DNA from: Dokdonia sp. 4H-3-7-5
GTDB taxonomy: Bacteria; Bacteroidota; Bacteroidia; Flavobacteriales; Flavobacteriaceae
Assembly (NCBI RefSeq): GCF_000212355.1
Contig: NC_015496.1
Location: 186,001-250,000 of the forward strand
DNA length: 64,000 nt
Reading direction: 5' to 3'
A program made the translations under genes and the position numbers. A model generated the notes under the pieces. That model worked only from the letters and a program-made list of their open reading frames with translations, was not told where the DNA came from and ran no database searches. Below, in pieces: positions 35,173 through 44,648 of the stretch. Every line of letters begins with the position of its first letter. Position 1 is the stretch's first letter.

Positions 35173-36615
35173 ATGAGTCAATCAGAAACGTACGAAAAAG
35201 AACTATCCTTTCAAGCAGATCGCCGTAGAGCAACTGTAGAATTTATTAAAATTGCTAGTGATTTATGGTACGACAGCGCCATAGAACTTGTAGTATTTAG
35301 AAATCAAGTAATGGATCGCAACGTGAGCCAGATTCTAGATTTACACGAGTATGCAGGTGCCTTTGTAGGGAAGCCTATCTCAATTTTTGATAGTGTAGAA
35401 ATCGCAGAAGCAATCAAGCAACTTAACCTTCCTCCTTCTAAGCTAGACATAGGTAAACTTACTTATGAGTATCACCTAGAGGATAATGCAAATGCAACTA
35501 GTTTTGTAGCGCAGCGCTTAAAGCCTGCCGAAAATGTAACTCCTATTGAGCCTAAAGATGTTGTTCTTTACGGTTTTGGACGTATAGGTCGTCTTGTTGC
35601 AAGAGAGTTAATGACTCGCACTGGCAAAGGAAGCCAGCTACGTCTAAGAGCAGTAGTGACTCGCGGTGTTGTAGATCAAACGGTTCTTGAAAAAAGAGCT
35701 AGTCTTCTTAAAAGTGATTCTGTACACGGTGACTTTACAGGAACTGTAACTATAGATGCAGAAAATAAAGCACTTATCATTAATGGTACCACCGTAAACT
35801 TCATAAGTGCAAATGCACCAGAAGATATCGATTATACGGCATACGGCATTAGCGATGCGTTAGTTATTGATAATACTGGAGCCTTCCGTGATAAAGAACA
35901 ACTGAGTAGGCATCTAGTAAGCAAAGGAGCTGCTAAGGTACTTCTTACTGCTCCTGGAAAAGGGATTCCTAACATCGTACACGGTGTAAACCACATGGAG
36001 AATAACCCAGATGAAATCAATATTTTCTCTGCAGCTTCTTGTACTACTAATGCCATCACTCCTATTCTTAAAGCGATTGATGACACATTAGGTGTAGAAA
36101 CAGGACACCTAGAAACGATACACGCATATACTAACGATCAGAACCTAGTTGATAACATGCACAGCAAGTACCGTAGAGGTCGTGCTGCTGCACTTAACAT
36201 GGTAATCACAGAGACTGGTGCTGGAGCTGCAGTGAGTAAAGCGCTTCCTCATTTTGAAGGGAAACTTACTTCAAATGCGATACGCGTTCCTGTACCTAAC
36301 GGTTCACTTGCGATACTTAATCTAGAACTGAATAAGAAAACAAGCATAAAGGGAATCAACACGCTTCTTAAAAAATATGCGCTTGAAGGAGCTCTTGTGG
36401 AGCAAATCAAGTATTCTATTGATAACGAACTCGTATCTAGCGACATCATAGGATCATCTGCTCCTAGCATTTATGACAGTAATGCTACGATAGTACGTAA
36501 GGATGGTAAAAACGTTATACTCTACGTTTGGTATGATAACGAGTATGGATATAGCCATCAAGTTATACGCCTTGCTAAGTACATTGCAAAGGTGCGCAGA
36601 TTTACATATTACTAG
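35173..36615 (+). CDS. Glyceraldehyde-3-phosphate dehydrogenase, long form
   Basis: This 480-residue enzyme oxidises or forms glyceraldehyde 3-phosphate in central carbon metabolism. The NAD(P)-binding start YGFGRIGRLVARELM is at about residue 135, the catalytic Cys is in AASCTTNAITP (about 290), and HAYTNDQNLVDNMH and RVPVPNGSLAILNLEL follow. Ordinary GAPDH has about 335 residues. The extra 130 N-terminal residues (FIKIASDLWYDSAIELVVFRNQV) are helical and of unknown role. Flavobacteria often hold both a short and a long form; the long one may serve the gluconeogenic direction, which is inference. Confidence 0.9.
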   Translation: MSQSETYEKELSFQADRRRATVEFIKIASDLWYDSAIELVVFRNQVMDRNVSQILDLHEYAGAFVGKPISIFDSVEIAEAIKQLNLPPSKLDIGKLTYEYHLEDNANATSFVAQRLKPAENVTPIEPKDVVLYGFGRIGRLVARELMTRTGKGSQLRLRAVVTRGVVDQTVLEKRASLLKSDSVHGDFTGTVTIDAENKALIINGTTVNFISANAPEDIDYTAYGISDALVIDNTGAFRDKEQLSRHLVSKGAAKVLLTAPGKGIPNIVHGVNHMENNPDEINIFSAASCTTNAITPILKAIDDTLGVETGHLETIHAYTNDQNLVDNMHSKYRRGRAAALNMVITETGAGAAVSKALPHFEGKLTSNAIRVPVPNGSLAILNLELNKKTSIKGINTLLKKYALEGALVEQIKYSIDNELVSSDIIGSSAPSIYDSNATIVRKDGKNVILYVWYDNEYGYSHQVIRLAKYIAKVRRFTYY

Positions 36616-36634
36616 GATTATACTTGTAGTTGTT

Positions 36635-36652
36635 ACGCTTTCGCGAAAGCGT
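36635..36652. repeat. Dispersed palindrome after the GAPDH gene
   Basis: Perfect 18-bp palindrome 19 nt after the stop codon and about 50 nt before the terminator hairpin, so inside the 3' UTR. Confidence 0.95.
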
Positions 36653-36701
36653 GATGTAAACACAAGACAGATTGCTTCACAGTAATCTTATGCATACACA
36701 T

Positions 36702-36727
36702 AAAGCCACCTCACCAGGTGGCTTTTT
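36702..36727 (+). terminator. Terminator of the GAPDH gene
   Basis: A 10-bp stem (AAAGCCACCT / AGGTGGCTTT) with a CACC loop and trailing T. Confidence 0.88.
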
Positions 36728-36781
36728 ATATTTGTGAGATTGTTAACGCAAGTAATTTTAACATTTACAGACATTTGCGCT

Positions 36782-38014
36782 ATGAATAATATTGAGCAAA
36801 AGACTAAGCGCAAAGCGGTAAAGAAAAAAAGATACTGGATTCCGGTTACTATTATTTTACTGCTCATAATTGCAAGATTACTTCTCCCTTATATAGTAAA
36901 GAAGTATGTAAATAAAACTCTTGCAAACATACCTGGTTATTATGGCCAAGCGGAAGACATTGACATAGCACTTTACAGAGGAGCTTATGTGATAAAAGGA
37001 CTCTACTTGAACAAGGTTGACGCACAAACGCAGGTGCCATTTCTCAATTTTCCGCAAACAGATATTTCTGTAGAGTGGAAGTCTATTTTTGATGGTAAAA
37101 TTGTTGCCGAGATAAAGATGTATAGTCCGCAGGTAACCTACATTTTTGAAGATCAAAATACTCCAACAGAAGGACAAGAGGCAGATGTAGATGATTGGAC
37201 TGCTGTACTTACAGATCTTGTACCCTTAGAAATAAACCATTTTGAAGTACATGATGGAAAACTAGGATTTGCACAAATAACCACTGAGCCACAAATAGAT
37301 TTATACATGGATCAAGTTGAACTCACTGCAGATAATCTGCGCAATGTAAAAGAAACAGAGCGCAATTTACCCTCACCTATAAAAGCTACGGGCGTGACTA
37401 TTGGTCAGGGCTTATTTGACCTAGATGGTAAAATCAATCTTATCAAAGAGATTCCAGATATGGACATTGATTTTGCGCTAGAAAACGCAAATATCACTGC
37501 CATTAATGATCTTACAAGACACTACGGAGGGATTGACTTCAAAAATGGCACCGTAGAAGTCTTTGGAGAGATTGCAATAGCAGATGGATATCTTAAAGGT
37601 TATGTAAAACCACTTATAGAAGATAGTAAACTGATAAGCAAGGAAGACGGTATCTTAGGAGTGATATGGGAAGGTTTTGTAGGAGTTTTTAAGTTTATTC
37701 TCAAAAACCAAGGTACAAATACACTCGCGCTTAAGGTTCCGCTAGAGGGCGATCTTAATAATGTAGAAGCAGGAGTTTTTCCTACGATATTTAGCATTTT
37801 TGAAAATGGATGGATTAATGCTTTTAAAACGAATGTAGATGAAGAGATTAATTTTTCTGACGCAGAGGCAGAAGCAGATAGAATATCTGAGGAAGAACTA
37901 GATGCAATGAGTGGAAAAGAAAGAAGAGCTTATAAAAAAGAACAACGTATAAAAAGGAGAGAACAAAGACGCAAGGAACGACAATCAGAAAATGACGCGA
38001 AAGAATCAATATAA
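36782..38014 (+). CDS. DUF748-like (AsmA-related) envelope protein
   Basis: This 410-residue protein has one N-terminal membrane helix (YWIPVTIILLLIIARLLLPYIV) behind a Lys-rich tail, then a long beta-rich periplasmic region of the DUF748/AsmA-like type (DIALYRGAYVIKGLYLNKV, FDGKIVAEIKMYSPQVTYIFED, LEINHFEVHDGKLGFA) and a very basic, charged C-terminal tail (about 360-410). I start it at ATG 36782; the longer frame from 36734 overlaps the upstream AT-rich leader. AsmA-like proteins are linked to lipid traffic across the periplasm. The function here is inferred. Confidence 0.75.
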   Translation: MNNIEQKTKRKAVKKKRYWIPVTIILLLIIARLLLPYIVKKYVNKTLANIPGYYGQAEDIDIALYRGAYVIKGLYLNKVDAQTQVPFLNFPQTDISVEWKSIFDGKIVAEIKMYSPQVTYIFEDQNTPTEGQEADVDDWTAVLTDLVPLEINHFEVHDGKLGFAQITTEPQIDLYMDQVELTADNLRNVKETERNLPSPIKATGVTIGQGLFDLDGKINLIKEIPDMDIDFALENANITAINDLTRHYGGIDFKNGTVEVFGEIAIADGYLKGYVKPLIEDSKLISKEDGILGVIWEGFVGVFKFILKNQGTNTLALKVPLEGDLNNVEAGVFPTIFSIFENGWINAFKTNVDEEINFSDAEAEADRISEEELDAMSGKERRAYKKEQRIKRREQRRKERQSENDAKESI

Positions 38015-38139
38015 TTGCTACAGAACGGAAGAAATAATGATATTTTTGAATATCGAGACGTCCAGCATTAAGACTTTACACGTATTTTTGTAAACCGTAG
38101 GATTTCACAATCCGCAATTATATTTAAACAACAACCTAT

Positions 38140-38727
38140 ATGAGATTTTTTACTAGAGCAATTGCTTTTATATTCCTCCTGTCATTTTCTGTGACACATG
38201 CTCAAGATGCTACTAAAACAATAGACGAACAATTTACCGAAGTCATCGAGGGTTCTAATAACTACCAGCAATTTAAGGTTATTGATAAAGTAAAAATGAC
38301 GCGCTTACAACAAAATGCAAAAGCACGTATTGATGTATTGCAGTCAGAAATAGAAAATCTTAAGTCTGAAATGAATAAGCAGCAATCAGCTGCGTCAAAA
38401 GTAAGCGCCGACTTAGAAAAAATACAATTAACTCTTACAGAAACTGAAGAGGAAAAGGACTCTATAAACTTCTTTGGCATCCAGATGAGCAAAGGAAGCT
38501 ATCAGACCATGATGTGGAGTATTATTGGGCTTTTATTACTTGGACTTGTGTTTTTTATTTATAAGTTTAGAAGTAGTAACCTACTCACTAAAGAAGCACA
38601 ACACAAACTTGATGAAACAGAAGTTGAGTTTGATGAGTACCGCCGTAAAGCACTAGAAAAAGAACAAAAATTAGGACGCCAACTTCAAGACGAGCGCAAC
38701 AAAGCTCTCAAGTCTGCAAAAGGATAG
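38140..38727 (+). CDS. Unknown coiled-coil membrane protein (linked to trmD)
   Basis: This 195-residue protein has a signal peptide (MRFFTRAIAFIFLLSFSVTHAQ), a periplasmic coiled coil (about residues 45-108), a membrane helix (MMWSIIGLLLLGLVFFIYKF) and a cytoplasmic charged helical tail (about 145-195). No enzyme motif is visible. Proteins of this form lie upstream of trmD in Flavobacteria and are sometimes labelled a tRNA methyltransferase by neighbourhood; the sequence does not support that label. A structural or sensing role at the envelope is possible. Confidence 0.7.
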   Translation: MRFFTRAIAFIFLLSFSVTHAQDATKTIDEQFTEVIEGSNNYQQFKVIDKVKMTRLQQNAKARIDVLQSEIENLKSEMNKQQSAASKVSADLEKIQLTLTETEEEKDSINFFGIQMSKGSYQTMMWSIIGLLLLGLVFFIYKFRSSNLLTKEAQHKLDETEVEFDEYRRKALEKEQKLGRQLQDERNKALKSAKG

Positions 38728-38750
38728 TCTGCTTATTTTTAAAAAAATCA

Positions 38751-38782
38751 AAAAATCTGTACTTTGTAGTACAGATTTTTTT
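38751..38782 (+). terminator. Terminator-like hairpin abutting the GNAT start codon
   Basis: A 12-bp perfect stem (AAAAATCTGTAC / GTACAGATTTTT) with a 6-nt loop, then T directly joined to the ATG at 38783. Confidence 0.8.
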
Positions 38783-39226
38783 ATGCACATACGCAAAGCA
38801 ACTTTACAAGACCTAGACATCATAACACCACTGTTTGATGGATATAGACAATTTTATAGACAAGCATCAGACCTTGAAGGCGCAAGCCTATTTTTGACAG
38901 AAAGACTTTCTCATAATGAGAGTACTATTCTTATAGCCTTTCATGACAGTGAAGAAACGGAGGCCGTAGGATTTACCCAGCTTTACCCACTATTCTCATC
39001 AGTAAGTATGGAGCGCATGCTACTACTTAATGATTTGTATATTATACCAACACATCGTGGTAAAGGGATAGGTACTTTACTTATAAACAGTGCAAAAGAA
39101 CTATGCACGTCGTCACATCAAAAAGGCATCGTTCTACAAACTGAGACTACAAACCCTGCTCAACAACTTTATGAGCGCCTAGGATTTAATAAAGACCCCG
39201 ATTTACATTACTTTTGGGCTCACTAG
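38783..39226 (+). CDS. GNAT acetyltransferase
   Basis: This 147-residue cytoplasmic acetyltransferase has the family N-terminus MHIRKATLQDLDIITPLFD, a central strand LLLNDLYIIPTHRGKGIGTLLINSA with the acetyl-CoA loop (HRGKGIG), and TTNPAQQLYERLGFNKD near the C-terminus. The start is fixed by homology, yet it follows a strong hairpin with no spacer, so the mRNA either passes through the hairpin or begins at the ATG. It lies 40 nt upstream of trmD. Confidence 0.85.
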   Translation: MHIRKATLQDLDIITPLFDGYRQFYRQASDLEGASLFLTERLSHNESTILIAFHDSEETEAVGFTQLYPLFSSVSMERMLLLNDLYIIPTHRGKGIGTLLINSAKELCTSSHQKGIVLQTETTNPAQQLYERLGFNKDPDLHYFWAH

Positions 39227-39266
39227 CATAATACTCCTATTACAATAGCTCAACCTTATTAAGATT

Positions 39267-39944
39267 ATGAGAATAGATATCATTACCGTTGTACCAGATT
39301 TACTTAAAAGCCCTTTTGAAGCTTCTATCATGCAGCGCTCTATCGCAAAAGGATTAGTAGATGTGCAGTTTCATAATCTACGTGATTACACAGATACAAA
39401 CTATAAGCAAGTAGACGACTACCAGTTTGGTGGAGGCGCAGGAATGGTGATGCAGATTGAGCCTATAGATAAATGTATCTCTAAGCTTAAATCTGAACGT
39501 GACTATGATGAGGTGATCTATATGACTCCAGATGGAGAGACCCTAGACCAAGGGATGGCAAATACCATCTCTCTCAAAGGAAATATCATCATTTTGTGCG
39601 GTCATTATAAAGGAGTAGATCAGCGTGTGAGAGATCATTTTATTACTAAAGAAATATCCATAGGAGACTACGTTTTGAGTGGTGGAGAGCTAGGTGCTCT
39701 GATACTTTGCGACGCTGTCATACGTTTAATTCCTGGGGTGCTAGGTAATGAGACTTCGGCGCTGACAGATAGTTTTCAAGATGGATTACTCGCTCCACCT
39801 ATTTACACACGCCCAGCAGATTATAAAGGCTGGAAAGTTCCTGAGATTTTAACGAGTGGTAACACTCCTAAAATTGAAGAATGGCGAGAAGAACAAGCAT
39901 ATATAAGAACAAAAGAAAGAAGACCAGACTTACTAGAGGAGTAA
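39267..39944 (+). CDS. trmD: tRNA (guanine37-N1)-methyltransferase
   Basis: This 225-residue cytoplasmic enzyme methylates G37 of tRNA and prevents frameshifting. The start [21 protein letters not shown], the SAM-binding trefoil-knot region ([36 protein letters not shown]) and the catalytic Asp in [17 protein letters not shown] are all present. Bacteria usually place trmD between rimM and rplS; here it sits alone after a GNAT gene. Confidence 0.97.
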   Translation: MRIDIITVVPDLLKSPFEASIMQRSIAKGLVDVQFHNLRDYTDTNYKQVDDYQFGGGAGMVMQIEPIDKCISKLKSERDYDEVIYMTPDGETLDQGMANTISLKGNIIILCGHYKGVDQRVRDHFITKEISIGDYVLSGGELGALILCDAVIRLIPGVLGNETSALTDSFQDGLLAPPIYTRPADYKGWKVPEILTSGNTPKIEEWREEQAYIRTKERRPDLLEE

Positions 39945-39948
39945 TGAG

Positions 39949-39968
39949 TACGCTTTCGCGAAAGCGTA
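39949..39968. repeat. Dispersed palindrome between trmD and prfB
   Basis: Perfect 20-bp palindrome 4 nt after the trmD stop, about 67 nt before the prfB start. Confidence 0.95.
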
Positions 39969-40035
39969 ACAACCCACATTCTCAACAACTAGAAGTTTAT
40001 AGCATTTTAAATTACATACCCAGTAAGGGAAGCAT

Positions 40036-41143
40036 ATGATTACAACAGACCACATAAAATCACTCCAAGAGCGCGTAGACGGCTTAAGGAGATATCTTTG
40101 ACGTAGATCGCAAACGTATCGAGATACAAAACGAAGAAGAAAAAACCTTTGACCCAAATTTCTGGAACGACCCAAAAGAGGCTGAAGCCTTTATGAAAAC
40201 CTTACGTTCTAAAAAGAAATGGGTAACAGATTATGAGGAGGCTCAAACCTTTGTAGAAGACCTAGAGGTCCTCTATGAATTTGCAAAAGAAGGTGAAGCT
40301 CCCGAAGAAAATGTGCAAGATCGTTACGACAAGGCAGCTGCTTTTATAGAGGATATCGAGTTTAGAAACATGCTTTCTGAGGAAGGTGATGAGCTTAGCT
40401 GTGTCTTACAAATAACCGCTGGTGCTGGTGGCACAGAGAGTTGCGACTGGGCAGCAATGCTTATGCGCATGTACTTAATGTATGCAGAAAAGCAAGGCTG
40501 GAAGGTGAAAGAACTTAACTTTCAAGAAGGTGATGTTGCGGGTATAAAAACCGTATCGCTAGAGATAGAAGGAGACTTTGCTTTTGGCTGGCTTAAAGGT
40601 GAAAACGGTGTACACAGACTGGTGCGTATTTCCCCTTTTGACAGTAATGCAAAACGTCATACTTCATTTGCCTCTGTATACGTATACCCACTTGTAGATG
40701 ATAGTATCGAGATAGAAATTAACCCAGCAGACTATGATATTGTGACGGCAAGATCTTCTGGTGCTGGAGGGCAAAATGTAAACAAGGTTGAGACTAAGGT
40801 CCAACTTACCCACCACCCTACGGGTATACAAATCTCTTGTTCTGACTCGAGATCGCAACACGATAACCGAGCAAAAGCATTACAGATGCTACGTTCTCAA
40901 TTATACGAGCTAGAACTACGTAAGCAAATGGAAGCCCGTAACGCGATAGAAGCAGACAAAAAGGCCATTGAGTGGGGATCACAAATACGCAATTACGTAT
41001 TACATCCTTACAAACTTGTAAAAGACGTGCGCACCGCTGTAGAGACGGGTAACACTGATGCTGTACTGGATGGTAACATAGACCTCTTCTTAAAAGGTTA
41101 CCTAATGATGATGGGACAAGAAGAAGCGAGTGATGAGCTTTAA
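40036..41143 (+). CDS. prfB: Peptide chain release factor 2, with programmed +1 frameshift
   Basis: RF2 ends translation at UGA and UAA. The reading frame is in two parts: ATG 40036 to the in-frame TGA at 40099-40101 (21 codons), then frame +1 from GAC 40100 to 41143, in total 368 residues. The junction is CTT TGA C, preceded by an internal AAGGAG at 40086-40091, the classical autoregulatory frameshift of prfB. The second part contains the RF2 anticodon-mimic SPF ([10 protein letters not shown]) and GAGGQNVNK for peptide release. Automated calling would start it at 40193 and lose 52 residues. Confidence 0.95.
40086..40102 (+). promoter_or_regulatory. prfB programmed +1 frameshift site
   Basis: AAGGAG (internal Shine-Dalgarno-like), a short spacer, then CTT TGA C. 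RF2 shortage lets the ribosome pause at UGA and slip by +1 on CUU. Confidence 0.95.
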
Positions 41144-41164
41144 AAGGATCAATTTTAAATAAAA

Positions 41165-41192
41165 AAAAGCCAATCGAAAGATTGGCTTTTTA
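41165..41192. terminator. Terminator between prfB and the MFS gene
   Basis: An 11-bp stem (AAAAGCCAATC / GATTGGCTTTT) with a GAAA tetraloop, between convergent genes; it can serve both and marks the island edge. Confidence 0.9.
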
Positions 41193-41212
41193 AATTTATA
41201 GACTTATGACTT

Positions 41213-42421
41213 CTATATTCTTTCTTTTTTAAATAAAACTAAGGTTAATAAGAACCCTACAATTACAAGAATACCTCCTACCCAAGGCGTTGCGGCAACA
41301 CCTAGATCAGATTCCACTACCATTCCGCCTACATAAGCCCCTATGGCAATCCCAACATTAAATGCTGCGATGTTTAATGCAGAAGCTACATCTTCGGTTC
41401 CTGGTAGGTATTTTTCGGACATTTTTACGACATACAACTGTAATGCAGGTACATTTGAAAAGGCAAGTATTCCCATAAAAAATAAGGTTGCTATGGAATA
41501 AGTCTGACTAGAAGCCGTGAAGTACAATACGAACAACACAATGGCTTGTAATGCAAACATTACCAATAAGGCTTTTCCTGGTTTATTGTTTGAAACTTTA
41601 CCGCCTACAATATTTCCTATAGCAATTGCAATTCCATAGATCAAAAGAAATACACTAGTCATATCTGAAGAGAAGCCGGTCACTTTTTCTAACAATGGTG
41701 TTAGGTAAGTAAACGTGACAAATGTGCCTCCATAACCAAATGCAGTAATGGCAAGCACCAATAAAATAGACGGATTTTTAATCACTTTCAATTGGTCTAC
41801 TAGTCTTAATGGAGCCGATTGTTTGATGTTTTTAGGAACCAAAACTAAACTTGCTATTGCTCCTATTAATCCTAATAATGCGACACCAATAAATGTTGCT
41901 CTCCATCCAAAATTCTGACCGATATAAGTTCCCAAAGGCACACCAGTCACAATAGCCACAGTAAGACCAGCAAACATTATTGAAATGGCAGTTGCTCTTT
42001 TGTCTTTTGGCACTAAACTAGCGGCAATGGTAGACCCAATTGAAAAGAATACACCGTGTGCAAAACCTGTCACGACTCTTGATAAGAGTAACAATTCAAA
42101 ACTAGCTGAAATTGCTGCTAAACCATTACCAATGATGAAAAGCAACATAATTCCCATCAATAATTGTTTCCTTGGAATTTTACCAGTTAAAGCAGTTAAT
42201 ATAGGTGCGCCAATGGCTACCCCAATAGCATAAAGGCTTACTAATAATCCTGCTGATGTTAATGATGTACCTAGGTCGTTTGCAACTGTAGACAGCAGCC
42301 CTACAATTACAAATTCTGTCGTACCTATCGCAAAGGCACTTATGGTCAATGCCCATAGAGCAGCTGGTAGACTCTTCTTTTTAGTCACCGTTGTTTCTTT
42401 ATTTATAGTTGTTGTTTTCAT
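41213..42421 (-). CDS. MFS exporter, DHA1 family (YdhP/PbuE-like)
   Basis: This 402-residue inner-membrane protein has about 12 membrane helices. LPAALWALTISAFAIGTTEF at the start and PKDKRATAISIMFAGLTVAIVTGVPLGTYIGQ in the middle are typical of the YdhP/AraJ/PbuE branch of drug, sugar or purine efflux pumps, with the motif A-like GKIPRK after helix 2. The N-terminal tail is Thr/Lys-rich. It follows the cyclase-family gene by 24 nt and shares its promoter. It probably exports the substrate or product of that enzyme, which is inference from linkage. Confidence 0.88.
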   Translation of the reverse strand: MKTTTINKETTVTKKKSLPAALWALTISAFAIGTTEFVIVGLLSTVANDLGTSLTSAGLLVSLYAIGVAIGAPILTALTGKIPRKQLLMGIMLLFIIGNGLAAISASFELLLLSRVVTGFAHGVFFSIGSTIAASLVPKDKRATAISIMFAGLTVAIVTGVPLGTYIGQNFGWRATFIGVALLGLIGAIASLVLVPKNIKQSAPLRLVDQLKVIKNPSILLVLAITAFGYGGTFVTFTYLTPLLEKVTGFSSDMTSVFLLIYGIAIAIGNIVGGKVSNNKPGKALLVMFALQAIVLFVLYFTASSQTYSIATLFFMGILAFSNVPALQLYVVKMSEKYLPGTEDVASALNIAAFNVGIAIGAYVGGMVVESDLGVAATPWVGGILVIVGFLLTLVLFKKERI

Positions 42422-42445
42422 AATTTCTAATTTTTATTTCTATCC

Positions 42446-43384
42446 TTATTTTATGGCTACAGGATTTATTTGTACTTGTGTAGAGCCTTCATATAATGGA
42501 TGACCCAATACAAAAAGGAATTCCCAAACTTTGTCCTCAACCAACTTATCTACAAGAATATTTTCCAATACTTGTACACCGTATTCGGTTGCCATCATTT
42601 GATTTACTGGGAAAGAAAGCTCGCTGTTTTCGTGTGGTACTGCTTCAAAAGACCAGTTGTCTGCACCGGCTGCTACAATTCCTTTCTTACCTAAGTAATG
42701 CGCAGCGTCCGTGCCAATTCCTGGTCCGCCAGCTAGATAACGTTTGTCATCTTTACCCATTAATTTGGTCCATCCTGTGTAAAAAAGCACTACATCACCT
42801 TTACGGATTTCAATGCCTTGTTTTTTGGCTACTTTTTCAATGTCTTCAACTGTAAAAACAGTACCTTCTTTTACAATATCTTGATTGTAGTAAGAGCGCA
42901 TATCTAGCACAACACCTCTAGTAACAATTGGCGGTAATTTTTCTAGCCCTAATTTTTTCACACCAGAAACGGTTAAAAAATCTTCAACTTTATGTCCGTT
43001 ATAATGAATATTGTCTCTACCGTAATGTGCCAATCCGTTTATTTGAGATCCAACACCTGTCCAACCAATTAACTGGTCATCAACGTAAGTAAATTTGTTA
43101 GAACCTGCAGCAGCAGTTTCTGGTTGTAACGTTTCAATATGAAAATATCTGTGGCGGAAAGCTGCAGTCTCGGCGTTTACCACCATTCCTAAGCGGTATA
43201 CTTTTCCTTTTTCAACTAATTTTACAGCATCTAAAACCGTTTCTTCATTTAAAAGGTTAAGTGCACCAATTTCATCGTCTGCTCCATAAGGTGACGTTGG
43301 CACTTGTTGTGCGTTTGTACTTAAAGCAGCAAACAGTGTGACTGCTACGGCTATTGTTTTTAAAGTATTTACTATCGTTTTCAT
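42446..43384 (-). CDS. Secreted cyclase-family hydrolase (kynurenine formamidase/isatin hydrolase-like)
   Basis: This 312-residue protein has a signal peptide (MKTIVNTLKTIAVAVTLFAALSTNAQ) and the cyclase-family fold. The metal-site region is INGLAHYGRDNIHYNGH, which departs from the common HxGTHxDxPxH but keeps several His and Asp; RKGDVVLFYTGW and ADNWSFEAVP with HENS are also family-like. Relatives hydrolyse N-formylkynurenine, isatin or related amides and lactones. Export to the periplasm, judged by the signal peptide, is less usual. It leads the two-gene unit with the MFS exporter and has an operator region like that of the cupin gene. Confidence 0.83.
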   Translation of the reverse strand: MKTIVNTLKTIAVAVTLFAALSTNAQQVPTSPYGADDEIGALNLLNEETVLDAVKLVEKGKVYRLGMVVNAETAAFRHRYFHIETLQPETAAAGSNKFTYVDDQLIGWTGVGSQINGLAHYGRDNIHYNGHKVEDFLTVSGVKKLGLEKLPPIVTRGVVLDMRSYYNQDIVKEGTVFTVEDIEKVAKKQGIEIRKGDVVLFYTGWTKLMGKDDKRYLAGGPGIGTDAAHYLGKKGIVAAGADNWSFEAVPHENSELSFPVNQMMATEYGVQVLENILVDKLVEDKVWEFLFVLGHPLYEGSTQVQINPVAIK

Positions 43385-43431
43385 TTTTATATGTTTTTAA
43401 ATTTCTTATACAAATTTCTGATTAATGCAAT

Positions 43432-43501
43432 GGGTGTGCGAGGATGTACATCACCATTTTAAAGTGATGTATGTCACAGTTAACACTGCTCATAAATCAC
43501 T
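43432..43501 (-). promoter_or_regulatory. Crp/Fnr-type operator region of the cyclase-MFS unit
   Basis: AGTGA-TGTATG-TCACA (43463-43478) fits the Crp/Fnr box TGTGA-N6-TCACA. A second half-matching box ends TCACT at 43497-43501, 23 bp further upstream. GGGTGTGCGAGGA begins at 43432. The block aligns with 45179-45248, with GTGTGCGAGG placed exactly 50 nt from the start codon in both. Confidence 0.75.
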
Positions 43502-43517
43502 ATACTTTTCATTTTAT

Positions 43518-44615
43518 TTAATCTTGAAGCTTCATTTTTAGCACCAAATAAGGTGGTTTACTAGCATCTTCACCTTCGTTTAACAAAGGCAGATTATGAA
43601 GCTGATTTGCTACGATATACAAGTAGTTTCCGTGTATGGCAACACCATCGGGCCAAGACAAGTCTTTTTTAGATTGCACAATGGTTTTCATTCCAGAAGG
43701 CGTACTTTCTACAATGGCTGAATTTTCAACATCGGTTACATACACTTTACCGTTTGCACCCACTTTAAATCCGTCAGATTTTGGTTTGTTGGCATAAAAC
43801 TCGATATACTTATTAAGGTCGCTATCTTGCTTACTTTCATCTGCTAAAACAGCAGACGGGATGCGATAAATTTTAGTGTTTCCCATTGCACCATAGTAGA
43901 TATACTTGTTTTCATCATCTATAGAAATTGGGTTTAAAGGATATCTTGGCTGAATGGTAGTACCGTCTTTTCTTTTATGAGAGACTAGTCTACCGTGAAT
44001 TTTCACTGGTTCATCAGCAGGTAAAAATGATGCGTCCCCTTCCAAAACGCGTCTTATATAACCCGTTTCTAAGTTAATCACGACAAAAGCAGGCGCAATT
44101 GGCGGATTTAAAGCATCAGTCATATCTGCAATTACAGCAGTGTTATTTCTTACATCAATCACAAAATCCTGTAAAAAAGGTTTTGATGACAATACCGTAT
44201 TCGGAATTGGAAACACCTTTGTTACGTTACCGGTAACTAAATCAAATCCAACTAATTTTGGAGCCTGATTTTGCTTTACGTTACCCATATCTAATACCCA
44301 AAGGATTCCATTTGCATCGGCTTGAATTCCGATGGTTGAATTGATACCTTTTATGCTTCCGTTTTCTGGTTTTACAATCCATTCTTTATCTCCGAACGGA
44401 ATAGCTTCTCCACTTGGCAAAATTTCCTTTACCATATATTTTGAAGCGCTTAAGGCGCTCATCGTTACAAATATTCTTCCTTCGTTAGACACCGTTATAT
44501 TCCCTGGTCTAGATTCTGGAAATGTTGCTATAGTATCTAATTGTGCTTGTGCAAATAGTGTAAAGTTCATTACAAATGCAAACAAGACTGTTTTTATAAT
44601 TGTTACTGTTTTCAT
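43518..44615 (-). CDS. Secreted major royal jelly/yellow-like protein
   Basis: This 365-residue protein has a signal peptide (ending FAQAQ) and the six-bladed propeller layout of the royal-jelly/yellow family, called L-dopachrome tautomerase-related in bacteria: NITVSNEGRIFVTMS, GIQADANGILWVLDMGN, LQDFVIDVRNNTAVIADM, YPLNPISIDDENKYIYYGAMGNTKIYRI, and WPDGVAIHGNYLYIVANQLHNLP. No catalytic residues are firmly known for the bacterial family. It follows the cupin gene by 33 nt as its operon partner. A role in oxidising or binding aromatic compounds is only a guess. Confidence 0.8.
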   Translation of the reverse strand: MKTVTIIKTVLFAFVMNFTLFAQAQLDTIATFPESRPGNITVSNEGRIFVTMSALSASKYMVKEILPSGEAIPFGDKEWIVKPENGSIKGINSTIGIQADANGILWVLDMGNVKQNQAPKLVGFDLVTGNVTKVFPIPNTVLSSKPFLQDFVIDVRNNTAVIADMTDALNPPIAPAFVVINLETGYIRRVLEGDASFLPADEPVKIHGRLVSHKRKDGTTIQPRYPLNPISIDDENKYIYYGAMGNTKIYRIPSAVLADESKQDSDLNKYIEFYANKPKSDGFKVGANGKVYVTDVENSAIVESTPSGMKTIVQSKKDLSWPDGVAIHGNYLYIVANQLHNLPLLNEGEDASKPPYLVLKMKLQD

Positions 44616-44648
44616 CGTTATTGTTTTTAAAAATTGAATATGATTTAC

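Noticed and set aside
40193-41143. prfB as an N-terminally truncated gene or pseudogene
   Set aside because: The missing N-terminus is present upstream with the classical frameshift signal.
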